Origin: Linnemannia hyalina
Taxonomy: Eukaryota; Mortierellomycota; Mortierellomycetes; Mortierellales; Mortierellaceae
Reading direction: 5' to 3'
Assembly: GCA_019671135.1 (NCBI GenBank)
Contig: JAHRHY010000005.1
Span: forward strand, 2,714,001-2,778,000
Length of the DNA: 64,000 nucleotides
Of this stretch, positions 33,256 to 44,192 are shown one piece after another. The position numbers were made by a program, and so were the translations under genes. Under the pieces are notes generated by a model. The model saw only the letters and a program-made list of their open reading frames with translations. It did no database searches and had not been told where the DNA came from. Each line of letters starts with the position of its first letter. Within the stretch, counting starts at the first letter, position 1.

Positions 33256-34822
33256 CTAGAAAGGTTGCCCGTGGGCGATGCCACGGGTGCCGGAAGTTGC
33301 TGTAAGGGGGTCTGGGGTGAGGGGTGTGGGTCTTGGAAGGGTCTTTGAAGGGTGTTTGAAGGGTCTTTGAAGAAGACTCGTTTAAAGATAAGGGTGCCAC
33401 TTGCCTATTACCTTTTTCCTTTTTCAAGTGTAGTGTGACTGTAAATTTTTCACAACAACCTGTGGCCAATGGCATGCTTGGGGAATGTAGAGCTCATACC
33501 TGTGGAGTTTCCTGTTGTGCCATAAAGAATAATATCCCTGGTCCCAGCTGGGCCCAGCTGACCTCCCTTATTAGATAGTCATCTTAGTAGCTGGGGAGCC
33601 ATCCCCCTGGCCTTGTTTGTATTCATTATTCTCTCGGATCACCCTCACTCGCAGTATATTCAAGATATCCTTGACTACCCTTTGCTCTACATCACGCCAG
33701 AGGATTTCTTGCTTTTTAGTAGGCTTGCGAAAAGGCTCGTTCACAGCATACTGGCGCTTTGCGCTAGATGGCCCAGACGGCCACGCTCCAGCGGTCGCTT
33801 CCTTTTGCCGCAGGCGGCAATAGGGATCTGACAGCTACAGCTTTGCCCTTACGAAGTACTGGGGCTTTGCGCAAGAAAGTTTCTCTGGTTCGGGCTACGC
33901 CCTCATATCCTCTTGTCCCGTGCCCGTACGCTCGCTGCGCTCACAGGATACTGGCGCGCTTTGCGCAAGATACTCTTAATGGCCTTGCCCGTGACCATCG
34001 CTCGCTTCGCTTACAAAGTACGGGTGCTTGGCGCAAAAAAGGTCCTGGTTCGGGCTACGCCCTCACATCATCTTCTCCCTTTCGTACCCGTGCGGTCACA
34101 ACATACTGGCGCTTTGCGCAAGATACTTTCGATTGTCTCGCCAGGGCGCGCGCCCGTGACCATTGCTCGCTGCGCTCACATCCTCTTCAAAGCCCCTTGA
34201 TTCGGGCTACGCCCTCATATCCTCTTAGCCCGTGCCCGTACGCTCGCTGCGCTCACAGGACACTGGCGCGCTTTGCGCAAGATACTCTTAATGGCCTTGC
34301 CCGTGACCATCGCTCGCTTCGCTTACAAAGTACGGGTGCTTGGCGCAAAAAAGGTCCTCTGGTTCGGGCTACGCCCTCACATCATCTTCTCCCTTTCGTA
34401 CCCGTGCGGTCACAACATACTGGCGCTTCGCGCAAGATACTTTCGATTGTCTCGCCAGGGCGCGCGCCCGTGACCATTGCTCGCTGCGCTCACATCCTCT
34501 TCAAAGCCCCTTGATTCGGGCTACGCCCTCATATCCTCTTAGCCCGTGCCCGTACGCTCGCTGCGCTCACAGGACACTGGCGCGCTTCGCGCAAGATACT
34601 CTTGATGGCCTTGCCCGTGACCATCGCTCGCTTCGCTCACAAAATACTGGCGCTTCGCGCAAGACACAGGCGCTTCGCGCTGGCGCTACGCGCAAGATAC
34701 TGGTGAGGGCCACGGCCCTCACAACATTTTTAGTTCGGGCTCCGCCCTCACGTGATATACAGAAATCGTTATTTTTTTAAAGAGAAAGAGATGAGATAGA
34801 GATGAGATTTTAGTATATGAGA
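33256..34822 (-). mobile_element. Non-autonomous Helitron R3 (hairpin-rich family)
   Basis: The 3' end matches R1 and R2 (CTAG at 33256-33259, hairpin CCCGTGGCATCGCCCACGGG). The hairpin-rich body is longer because a block of about 300 bp is duplicated (33913-34200 against 34210-34500). An internal TCTCTTTAAA tip occurs at 34788, but the sequence continues through GA-rich repeats to TCTCATATACTAAAATC at 34822, the same tip as Helitron D, so its 5' end may have been extended or exchanged. It is the last member of the array. Confidence 0.7.
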
Positions 34823-35433
34823 AGTCGCCAACTAAGTTCTAGGTGTAGTGTCATAGAGAGTCGGAGATAAGAGAGAGTGACAAGAAATGACTAACTAGAG
34901 AGCAATAGTAAACCTAATAAGTTGCACGGTGCCGGAGCGAGCGTTCAGCAAGTGAATTCGTTTCGTTAAGCCCGTACTAAGTACCTGTATGTGGTCTTAA
35001 CGAATGGTATCGAACTGAAAACCGGTTCGTTAAGAAACACTGGGCCCCTTGGTTCGTGATACATCTAACTTTCAACTCCGAGGAAAACCTGATATGATGA
35101 GTTGGAGATGATGCCAAAGACAGACAGGCTGATTCAATAGAGTTCCTGGGTGAGAGCAAGAAGGGTACAAGAATGGTATATTTGAGATTTCAAGGTAAGG
35201 AGATAAGAGTGGCAGCAAAGAGGGCTATATAAGCTAGAGAGGGACGTGAGTCGATGGGCACTCCGGCTCTCTAAGGAAGCACTCATCTGTGAGACTTTCA
35301 GGCTAGCAAGCGAAAAAAAAAGCATGGGGGCTTTAGTACTGGTTTTAGTGGTGCATTCAAAAAAATAAAAAGCACAACATCGAGACAGTTTTGACACCTA
35401 CTTTAACATCCACAAGCTGCAAATACTTATCAT
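34823..35433. other. Intergenic region without a recognised gene
   Basis: Nothing recognisable is coded. The stretch lies downstream of the receptor gene's stop codon and probably contains its 3' UTR. An imperfect inverted repeat around GTTAAG/CTTAAC is seen at about 34960-35035. Confidence 0.5.
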
Positions 35434-38400
35434 CTATACGTCCAGCTGTTGAATGAGCGAATTTACTGTGAACAAGCTCGTTGTCATCTTGCTGTTTCTC
35501 AACTGCTCGAACTTTGATGCTGCAGACACCACGGTGCTCATTATGTTGCCTGCAGTTTGAAGTGTTTTCGCTGGTTTTGGGTCGCCCACAGCTCCATACT
35601 GTTGGAGTAGTCTCATGTTAACCCTGCTCAAGCCTTGCGCGTCTTCCATGGATGCGCCTGACACAGTAAGTCTGTTATGTGCCGAACTCCATTTCAGGAG
35701 CGACTGAAAGATGCCCTTCTCTTCAATGATTTGCCACAAGCGAACAAAAGTATCACCACAGCCGGTTACCAAATAGATGTCGTCGTGAGTTGCTTTCCAA
35801 GCAATGCCGTTGATTGGTCCATGAAAATCCTTTACAACTACTAGACATCGACCCGATTTCGCATCCCACAGACGCACTGTCTTGTCACTACTGCCCGATG
35901 CAATCTGGTGGCCACTGGGAGAATAAGCCACGCTCTTAACAGCGTTGGCATGGCCACTTAAGACGGGGCCAGGTGCGCCGGTTTGCGTGTCCCACAGCCG
36001 CACAGTCGTGTCGTAACTGCCCGATGCAATCTGGTGACCACTGGGAGAATAAGCCACGCTATCAACATAGTTGGTATGGCCGCTTAAGACAGGGCCAGGT
36101 GCGCCGGTTTGCGTGTCCCACAGCCGCACAGTCTTGTCATAACTGCCCGATGCAATCTGGTGACCACTGGGAGAATAAGCCACGCTTATAACATAGTTGG
36201 TATGGCCGCTTAAGACATGGCCAGGTGCACCGGTTTGCGTGTCCCACAGCCGCACAGTCTTGTCGCAACTGCCCGATGCAATCTGGTGACCACTGGGAGA
36301 ATAAACCACGCTCTCAACAGCATTGGCATGACCGCTTAAGACGGGGCCAGGTTCGCCGGTGTGCGTGTCCCACAGCCGAACAGTCGTGTCGTAACCGCCC
36401 GATGCAATCTGGTGACCACTGGGAGAATAAGTCACGCTTATAACATAGTTGGTATGGCCGCTTAAGACGTGGCCAGGTGCGCCGGTTTGCGTGTCCCACA
36501 GCCGCACAGTCTCGTCGCAACTGCCCGATGCAATCTGGTGACCACTGGGAGAATAAGCCACGCTCTCAACAGCATTCGCATGGCCGCTTAAGACGGGGCC
36601 AGGTGGGCTGGATTGCGTGTCCCACAGCCTCACAGTCTTGTCGTAACTGCCCGATGCAATCTGGTGACCACTGGGAGAATAAGCCACGCTATTAACATAG
36701 TCGGTATGGCCGCTTAAGACGTGGCCAGGTGCACCGGTTTGCGTGTCCCACAGCCGCACAGTCTTGTCATAACTGCCCGATGCAATCTGGTGACCACTGG
36801 GAGAATAAGCCACGCTTACAACATAATCGGTATGGCCGCTTAAGACGGGGCCAGGTTCGCCGGTGTGCGTGTCCCACAGCCGCAAAGTCTCGTCGTCACC
36901 GCCCGATGCAATCTGGTGACCACTGGGAGAATAAGCCACGCTATTAACAAAGTCGGTATGGCCGCTTAAGACGTGGACAGGTGCGCCGGTTTGCGTGTCC
37001 CACAGCCTCACAGTCTTGTCGCAACTGCCCGATGCAATCTGATGACCACTGGGAGAATAAGCCACGCTCTTAACAGAGTTGGCATGGCCGCTTAAGACGT
37101 GGACAGGTGCGCCGGTTTGCGTGTCCCACAGCCGCACAGTCTCGTCGTAACTGCCCGACGCAATCTGGTGACCACTGGGAGAATAAGCCACGCTCTTAAC
37201 AGCCTTGGCATGGCCACTTAAGACGGGGCCAGGTTCGCCGGTTTGCGTGTCCCACAGCCGCACAGTTTTGTCGTCACTGCCCGATGCAATCTGGTGACCA
37301 CTGGGGGAATAAGCCACGCTCCTAACACTGCTGGTATGTTCTTGTAAGGTGTGGGTCTTCGTCCAAGTCATGGTATCGTACACACTGATCGTGCCGTTTG
37401 CAAGGCCAAAGACACAGGTTTTCCCGTTCGGTGAATATGAGCAGCACAAGACCTCACTACTCTCCTGCAGGTACGGCCATTCGCCAAACTGTACGCCTGC
37501 CATCTGCGCCTTGCTGAAGTCGGCCTGACGCAGCCACGTATTGCGAAGATTTGCCATTCTCAAATCTGCCCCTTCCAGCTGAGCGGAATCGAATTGCCCG
37601 CCACTCAAATCTGCTCGTGGAATCTGGATGCCTTTCAAATCCGCCCCATTAAATCGTACGCCAGCTCTGACCAAAATCGTGATGGCATTGGCCGCTGCCT
37701 TGCGCATCGCTTTGTTAAATTTGGATTGTTCAATCATAGCGAGAAGTTGGTCCTTGAAGAGTGGCTCTTGCTGCGCGCGTTCGGATAAAAAGTCCAGAAT
37801 GGAGGGCTCTGCCATAAAACTTCTCCACGACAAAGGATGATCGGCTGTAAATGGCTGGGTTGTGACTGGCTCGTCGTCCTTATCTGGCACCAGTTGATCG
37901 TCAAAGCTGAATATAGAGCTGACACTACCCCGTCTAGCTGGAGCTGCAGCTTGAACGGAGTTTTCCTTGCCTTCCTGGGGTTCAAAGACTGAGCGCGCAA
38001 AGAAATACTCTAGCAGGGACTTGTGGATGAAACGGTACTGGATCCCACTGCGTTTAAGCGGACTGGCTTCCAGCAAGAGCTGACTCTCATTCTCTCGGGA
38101 GAAGAATGCTTCTTTCCATTTCCCATGGTCTTGTTTACGGGAATAGGTCACCACAGGATTGCCCGCCTGGTTCTTGTAGATTGCACTTGCCATGTCCTTC
38201 AAGAAACTGATGCCGTTCTGAGTAAAGCCTTCATCGGTCAATCTGTCAAAGTCAACTCGTGCTTGTGGGTTCAGGTCCTTGTTTCCAAGTCGTTTTTTTC
38301 CTTGCTCCAGCCAAAGCCCAACGAATTCGTCATACAGAGCGACCCTCGTGATCCTGGTGGTCGTGAGATTGTTGCCTGGATCCACGAGTCGGGGCAAAAC

Positions 38401-41254
38401 CTCCAGAGAAAGCGTCAACAGGAATGGATTCTTGATCAGCTCTTGAAGACTGGGAATCTGGTCGAGCACATCCACGTACTGTTTCGTGGTCCACAGCGGC
38501 GCCTTGGTGATCACATACTTTGCTAAGTAGTCATCGACTTGGGCCCTGGAGAAGGGAGCAATGACAGCCTCTTGAAACTCTGTGATGTCGTTTGACGGCT
38601 GGAAAAGATCACGATAGTCCAGCCCAATGTATTCGCTACGGCAGCTGACCACCATCTGCACCTGCCATTCTCCTGTCTGGTTCAGGCGATTGGTCGTGTA
38701 AAGATTGTGTTTCTCTTGACTCTCGTCGTATCCATCGCAGATCAAGACAAATTTGCGCTGGGCCTTCAACTCTCGAATCTGAGAATTAGAGAGTTCAAAC
38801 TTGCGCAGTTGCTTGGCAATCATATCCTGTTCTGGTCTGTCGATGGCAGACAGGTTGATGTAAAGTGGGATCCGGCCTTTGACTTTTTCGTACTTTAGCC
38901 ACAATTTGTGCTCGATCTCGCGATTGAATGTTGACTTTCCCGAACCCGAATCGCCAAGTAGAAGCAGCACCTTCTGGTCGGTGCTGGCTAGGAATTCCTC
39001 GACCTTTTCCGTCAAGGCAAATAGGACGTCGTCCGACGCTTTCAAATTGGCCTTGGCTAGAGGGGGGATATAGACGGCATCTCCTCGCTCCTTCAATCTC
39101 TGCTGCCTCAGCTTTCGCAAATCTTCCTCAACATCGGGCTTGTTCTGGACGCGATCCAGCAAGGTCAGAGGCGCGGATGGCGGCTGTGAGATCTTTAATG
39201 GGTGTTTGCTGGGACCCTGCTCCAGACAATCACTGTAAAGTGCTTGCTTCGCCTTATCGCCGATGCGTCCCAGTCTCTGCAGCACTTTTCTGGCAGTTGC
39301 GCTATCAAACGCTAGAGAAAATATAAAATAAACATGCAGATGCTGTCAGATCGCCATTCATACCATTGTCTCGTGGTCGTTGACAATGGAATTGCTTACC
39401 ACATCAGATCTTCATCACACACGTACCTTGGATGGCATTCTCAGACTGCTGCTGCAAGTGTAAAAGGATATCCAAGATCTTTTGCTTGATATGTTCGTGA
39501 TGGCCCCAGACGGCATCATTCTGATAGATCTCTGCCAGGAACTCTAGGGCATCCTCACGCGACTCTGCATCCCAGGCTGTATTGGCTGCAAGATCTCCTA
39601 AGCGCTGGCACACTCCCCACTGAAAGGCAAGGCTGCGTCGGCATGGAGCCTCGAAGACGAGGGTCCTGAACTTGGAGAGTTGGCCGTCCCGGAGCACCCT
39701 GTCTAGGCCTCGCAAAGCCGAGTACCAGGAACGCTTACTGTCAAAACTGAGAGCATCTCTGAGCGCTTCAAACAGGCCCTGGCCACTGTCTACCAGTGCA
39801 GTGACGTTATTGTAACCATCTTGGAGAGTTTGGAAGACCTTGACCGCTCCATCCAGGCCGTCTTCGATATGTTGTATGCCTTGCAGAAAGCTATCAATAT
39901 CCAGGCCCTTCACCGCCTTCACCAAACTGAAGACGCCCTGCATCACGTTTCCTGTGCGCCGTTTTGTGGCCTGCCAGGGGCTTTCGTTGTCAGGCACACA
40001 CTCCAGAGCCTGAAAGGCATAGGCGGCCAGGTACACCATATGGGGGTCGGCGCTGCCCTTCAGCTTGTCAATATATCCAGAAAGGCATTCGTGAAGAGTT
40101 ACACGATCCAAGCCCTCGACCTTGCAGTCGGCCATGGCGTCCAGGACACACGACACGGCCAACATGAGCTGATAGATATAGCTTTGAGTTTGCGCGTGGG
40201 TGGTTTGCAAGCGTGTGTTGAGGACTCCCAGGATCTTAACTAGATCAGCCGCCTCGACGTAGCCCTCGTTCGCACCCTGTACCAGCTTGGCCAGTCCCTC
40301 AAGAGAATGGATATCCAACAAGGTGGATTTTTCAATGCTGCCGATAAACAGTTCCAGCAGGCATCGAAAGTCGTCCCTGTTGAGGAATGGGGCCATGCAT
40401 GCGACCTCCGCAATAGCCGTTGGACCCTTCAACTCATCTCGAATGAACGCGCGGACTAGATTCGTCGTCAAGGTGTTCAGTCTTTCCTGCTCGTCTTCAT
40501 TGTTTCGTGTTGCTTGGACCCAGCTGAGGGCAGAGTTCTGACGAAGGTCCTCCGATGACGGCGGAGCTTTCAAGAGCCCAAGGCAATAGACAAGCTGGTG
40601 TGTGTTGACAAGACGCTCATCTGGTTCTGGTAACTTGTACTCGATTACAGGCGGGTTCTTGTCTTGGACAAAAAAGTCACCAATGACAGACACGTCGATA
40701 TCAATGGTGGCCGATCTGCGGAGCGCTGGCTGAGTTGCGACGGAATCAGAAGTCTCGAGTGGCGGCTGGACTGCGGTAGACGCTGTGGTCTTGAGTGACC
40801 GCTGGGTTGTTTTGGTGGTCTTGAGTGACGGCTGAGCTGCGACAAAAACCGAGGCTTCAAGGGGCGGCTGAATCGCGATGGAAACTGCAGTCTCAAGGGA
40901 CGGCAAAGTCGAGATGGACAACTTCTGCACCTCGGAGTATCCCCACTCCTGTGCCTTCTTGTAGCTCTCCTTTGCTCTTTCCTGCCTCTTCAGTTCGTCC
41001 AAGAGTTTACTGAGCTTGACAAAAGCACAAGCGATACCATGGCGGAGATCCGCAACGTCCTGGACGGCCTCGGCGGCTTTCACACCTTTCTTCATTTGGG
41101 ATAACGATGCCTCCGCCTCCTCACATAGCACAAGCGCGATCTCGTGCTTCCCTTCCTCGCTGACAATGCGACCTTGCTCCAGATAAATGTTGGCAAGCTC
41201 CAGCTCCTTCTGCGGCGGAAGGGGACTTCGCTTGGATGACACTTTGTTAAACAT
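35434..41254 (-). CDS. NLR/STAND-type protein: helical N-terminus, NACHT, pentapeptide repeats, WD40 repeats
   Basis: Two exons (39427-41254 and 35434-39311) join through a 115-bp intron (GTACGT...CTAG, phase 1), giving about 1901 residues. Residues 1-600 are alpha-helical: an N-terminal TPR-like hairpin pair (about 15-120), a degenerate repeat of PPLETS-type units (about 125-190), then an ARM/HEAT-like region. The NACHT domain starts near 690 with P-loop GDSGSGKST and Walker B-like FVLICDGYDE. Pentapeptide repeats (ADLKG, ADLSG, ADLRM, ANLRN) precede about 14 WD40 units, 12 of them almost identical. By family this should be a ligand-gated signalling NTPase of the fungal NLR class; the ligand is unknown. 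It could act in self/non-self or symbiont recognition, which is inference. Confidence 0.85.
35850..37365 (-). repeat. Array of 12 near-identical 126-bp WD40 coding units
   Basis: The core encoding SVAYSPSGHQIASGS recurs exactly every 126 bp (for example near 36016, 36142, 36268 and on to 37276), mostly with identical codons. Differences cluster at a few codons: the residue pair after IASG (SD, SY, SC, GD, GY, SS), the next charged residue (K, E, T), the residues after SGH (AKAVK, TDFVN, TNYVI, ANAVE) and the GAPV/GEPG positions. DNA-level homogeneity with focused amino-acid change indicates concerted evolution with diversifying selection. Confidence 0.9.
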
Positions 41255-42284
41255 GTTGACCTGCGTGATCTGTTGTTAATGAGCAAATGGGAATGGCGAG
41301 GTTAAATTTCAGTCTCGGGAAGGTTGACATGTGTAGGAAGCGGGAAGTAACACAAACACACTTACAATGTTTGATGCGGCTATTGCTTGATAGGATGAAA
41401 TGCGATTGAAAGTGCTGAATATAGCTGTTGAATGGGTAGTACGTAAGATAACGCGAATGAATGCAAGCAGTTCATGCGTTGAAATTAGAGTCACGTCAGA
41501 GTCAATTGACAAACGAAAGGAGGGTTGACGGTGGCCCTTACTTTTTGATTGTTTTTTCTCGGGTCTTGGAACGTGCTTTTGCTTGTTCTTGCGTCCGGCA
41601 GTTATGACGGCTGTTGTAAAACAAAAGGACAGATCAGAAAATGCAGTTCTTCAAAGATGACCAGCTATGTCCGGTTCAAGGCGAACAATTGTCTATACCT
41701 GCGAATAAACCGTCGTTCTTTCTTTTTTTTATGTTTTTTTGGTGTTTTGTTTGCGTGATGTCGGCGCCGAGCTCTGTTTGTGTCTTTCGGGCGATTGTCG
41801 CTACCCTATAACGAGTCAGGTCAGAAGAAATATAATTAGATGTTGACCCTTCTAGATCGGACCTTTGAAGTTCACAAGGAAAAAGAAGAGAGCGAGATAA
41901 TAGGTCTCGCCAGGGCTGTTGCTTGGGTAGTTTTCTGACCAGGAGAGGGAAACAAAAGACGTGCGGTCGAAGAAGAGGTGGTTGTTGGTGTGGTCTGTTT
42001 CCTGAAAGTTTGAGGCTCCTTGCGCTGAATCGTTACCAAGGTGGGAACGTAAATTCGACAGGTAAAGCAACGACAAGATATGGATGGATGAACGAAGGAG
42101 AAAGAGAAAGAGATGGTTTAAGAAACAGAAAGACACAAAATTTCAACGCAGGCCCTTTTTACTCGAAAAGTGGGCTGTCTTCCTGCTTCGCCGTTCTTTG
42201 TGCCATCTACTTCAGAGCGGAAGCATCGTTTCCTCTTTTTTCCTCGTTGTTGGCGCTAACAAACTAACGACCCTTCATGCACAT
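41255..42284. other. 5' region of the receptor gene and gene-free stretch
   Basis: No coding sequence is recognised. The first part is probably promoter and 5' UTR of the receptor gene. The frame 41923-42267 on the plus strand and its opposite have no recognisable content. Confidence 0.5.
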
Positions 42285-42286
42285 TA

Positions 42287-42683
42287 GAGAAATTGAGGAC
42301 TCTGAAATTTTCACACTGTGAGGCAGTGCAGATCACATTATTTTCATATACGAAGGTAGATCTAAGCCGCTATGAACATCTCTGTGAAATTTTCACTGTT
42401 TCGTTCATAACCCGTGAAGATGGCCACAAATGTTCATAGGGCTCTTTTTTCTGTTTCTTCCACTACATCACACCTCTCCTCTCCACAATCATGAGCTCAA
42501 CACGGCCGTCTTGTTCCAGTCAAGGTGTGAACGATAGAGATGGCCCTCGGGGGCAATCGAAGGGAAAATGAAAATAATACATGCAATTCGGCCTTCTTCC
42601 TTTGAATCTCTCTGTAAACCTTAGCAAAGTAAACCCTTCTGCACTGCCTCACACTATGAAAAATTGAGTGTCCTCAATTTCTC
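42287..42683. mobile_element. MITE with 46-bp terminal inverted repeats and TA target site
   Basis: The ends GAGAAATTGAGGAC...GGCAGTGCAG (left) and their complement (right, about 42638-42683) match imperfectly over about 46 bp. Each end is flanked by TA, the target duplication of Tc1/mariner-type elements. The 397-bp element has no coding capacity. Confidence 0.7.
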
Positions 42684-43109
42684 TATATGCTTTGTTATTT
42701 ATCAATCATGGTTGCACAAAGAGATTTCAAGGGAACTAAGGAAAAATTCCAGGGCACTTGTGGACCGATCACTTACAAAGTTACACAAGAATCGACCGAT
42801 CACTCTGTATTTACGCCTTACACTTGCTCAATGACATTTTGTCATCTGTCACTACTGTTTACTAATTGTCAACTGACGTTTTACTCTTTTGTTTTGCCAA
42901 CTGTCGCCTCTGCCTTGTTAACAGGGACAACTGGCTTGTGGCAGCCAAGCGTTCATAGCGACTTTGCTTTTTGATCCCTCGATGTCGGCTCTTTCTCTCC
43001 TCCTTCATTATCATTTGAGGTCGCGTCCTCGATTACTACCATGGTGTAGTTTTTTGAAACTCATGCACACGTATCCACGTATCGAGCTTTTCTTTTTATT
43101 CTGGAAGGG

Positions 43110-43520
43110 TATCAGGCAAAGTCTTGGGGACTTTGGTGGGGGTGGAAGTCGTCCTTTCGATCAATCTCACGGCGTCAGCCAATGCTGTTCGATCATTGTA
43201 GCCGAGGGTAACAGGGAGCTGACAACGGCGCTCAGTCTCCTGATGCAGGAGAGCTGCTAACTCAAGACAACTGACAATCGCCGCCCTCATCTTGCCGCCA
43301 AAGTCGTCCTTGTTCAACGGGATGATGAACAGATCAAATTGCTAAAACCGGAATGCACCTTGAAAATCCATGCGTAACAGCTTGATCTCATTCTTGAACG
43401 ATACAGATCCAAAAACGGCCAGACCACGATGAGGAATCGCCAGTCTACTTATCGACCCGACATGTTCAATCCATGAATCCCGCATAGCCCTTACCAGCTT
43501 GAACTCATCTTGTCAGCGCC
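43110..43520 (-). pseudogene. Fragment of an unidentified protein gene
   Basis: On the minus strand one frame reads through DEFKLVRAMRDSWIEHV and AIPHRGLAVFGSVSFKNEIK to an in-frame TAG near 43344. It then continues in the same frame with QFDLFIIPLNKDDFGGKMRA and AAIVSCLELAALLHQ. The continuity across the stop suggests a once-longer protein with a nonsense mutation. I do not recognise the family with confidence; it gives the impression of a repeated, element-associated gene. The true ends are not defined. Confidence 0.4.
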
Positions 43521-43761
43521 TCTCACTCTTGGGGCGATGGACAGAGGCTGCCCCGGCTAGAAACAGCTGTTGATTGCTGTGAACAGCAACTGCATCTGCA
43601 TACTGCCTGTAACAGGGCTGGGCGGTCGGGCGGTCGATAGTGTTTGGGTGTGTGTTTAATAAAGTGCTGTGTTATGAACTACTGAACTATACTACTATAG
43701 GTGACTACAATGTTTATATGCGTGATAGGAGCCAGAATGGCTGCTAGAAGTTTCTAGGATC

Positions 43762-43832
43762 CTTGATTAGTCAGCCCTTGACAAGTCAGCCCTTGATAAG
43801 TCAGCACTTGATAAGTCAGCACTCAGCAAGGA
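43762..43832. repeat. Short tandem repeat, about 15-bp unit
   Basis: CTTGATAAGTCAGCC-like units occur about five times with small variations (GATTAGTCAGCCCTTGACAAG and so on). There is no coding meaning. Confidence 0.7.
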
Positions 43833-44165
43833 CGAGAAGGATCTCTAACTTGGTCATGAGGTTCGGTCCCATGACCAAAAAGTGTCACATGGTTCGTTAT
43901 GTCAGAGCGGATACTCTGACACTGCCCAATCTCCTTCGCATCCACGAAATGATCCTTGTCTTGGTTTTTCCTGCCCTCGACCACTGTAATAAGAACTTCG
44001 AGGTAACGTGTTTGAATCCCGTACATTGATAATGGCGTCTGCATGAAAGTCTACGTCAATCCAGCGAATCCTTCTCGTTCGTTGATGTTTTCCGGTATGT
44101 CGTCCTGCAACTGGAAGTATTGCCAGCTACAACAAATAAATAAGATTAGTTAGATAGCAATAAAT

Positions 44166-44192
44166 GGATAGCGTTGCCGAATGTAATTGAGA
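44166..44192. repeat. Orphan fragment of the DIRS-1 left end
   Basis: GGATAGCGTTGCCGAATGTAA, identical to the extreme left end of DIRS element 1 (6270 onward), stands alone directly before Helitron F sequence. No further DIRS sequence accompanies it. Confidence 0.6.
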
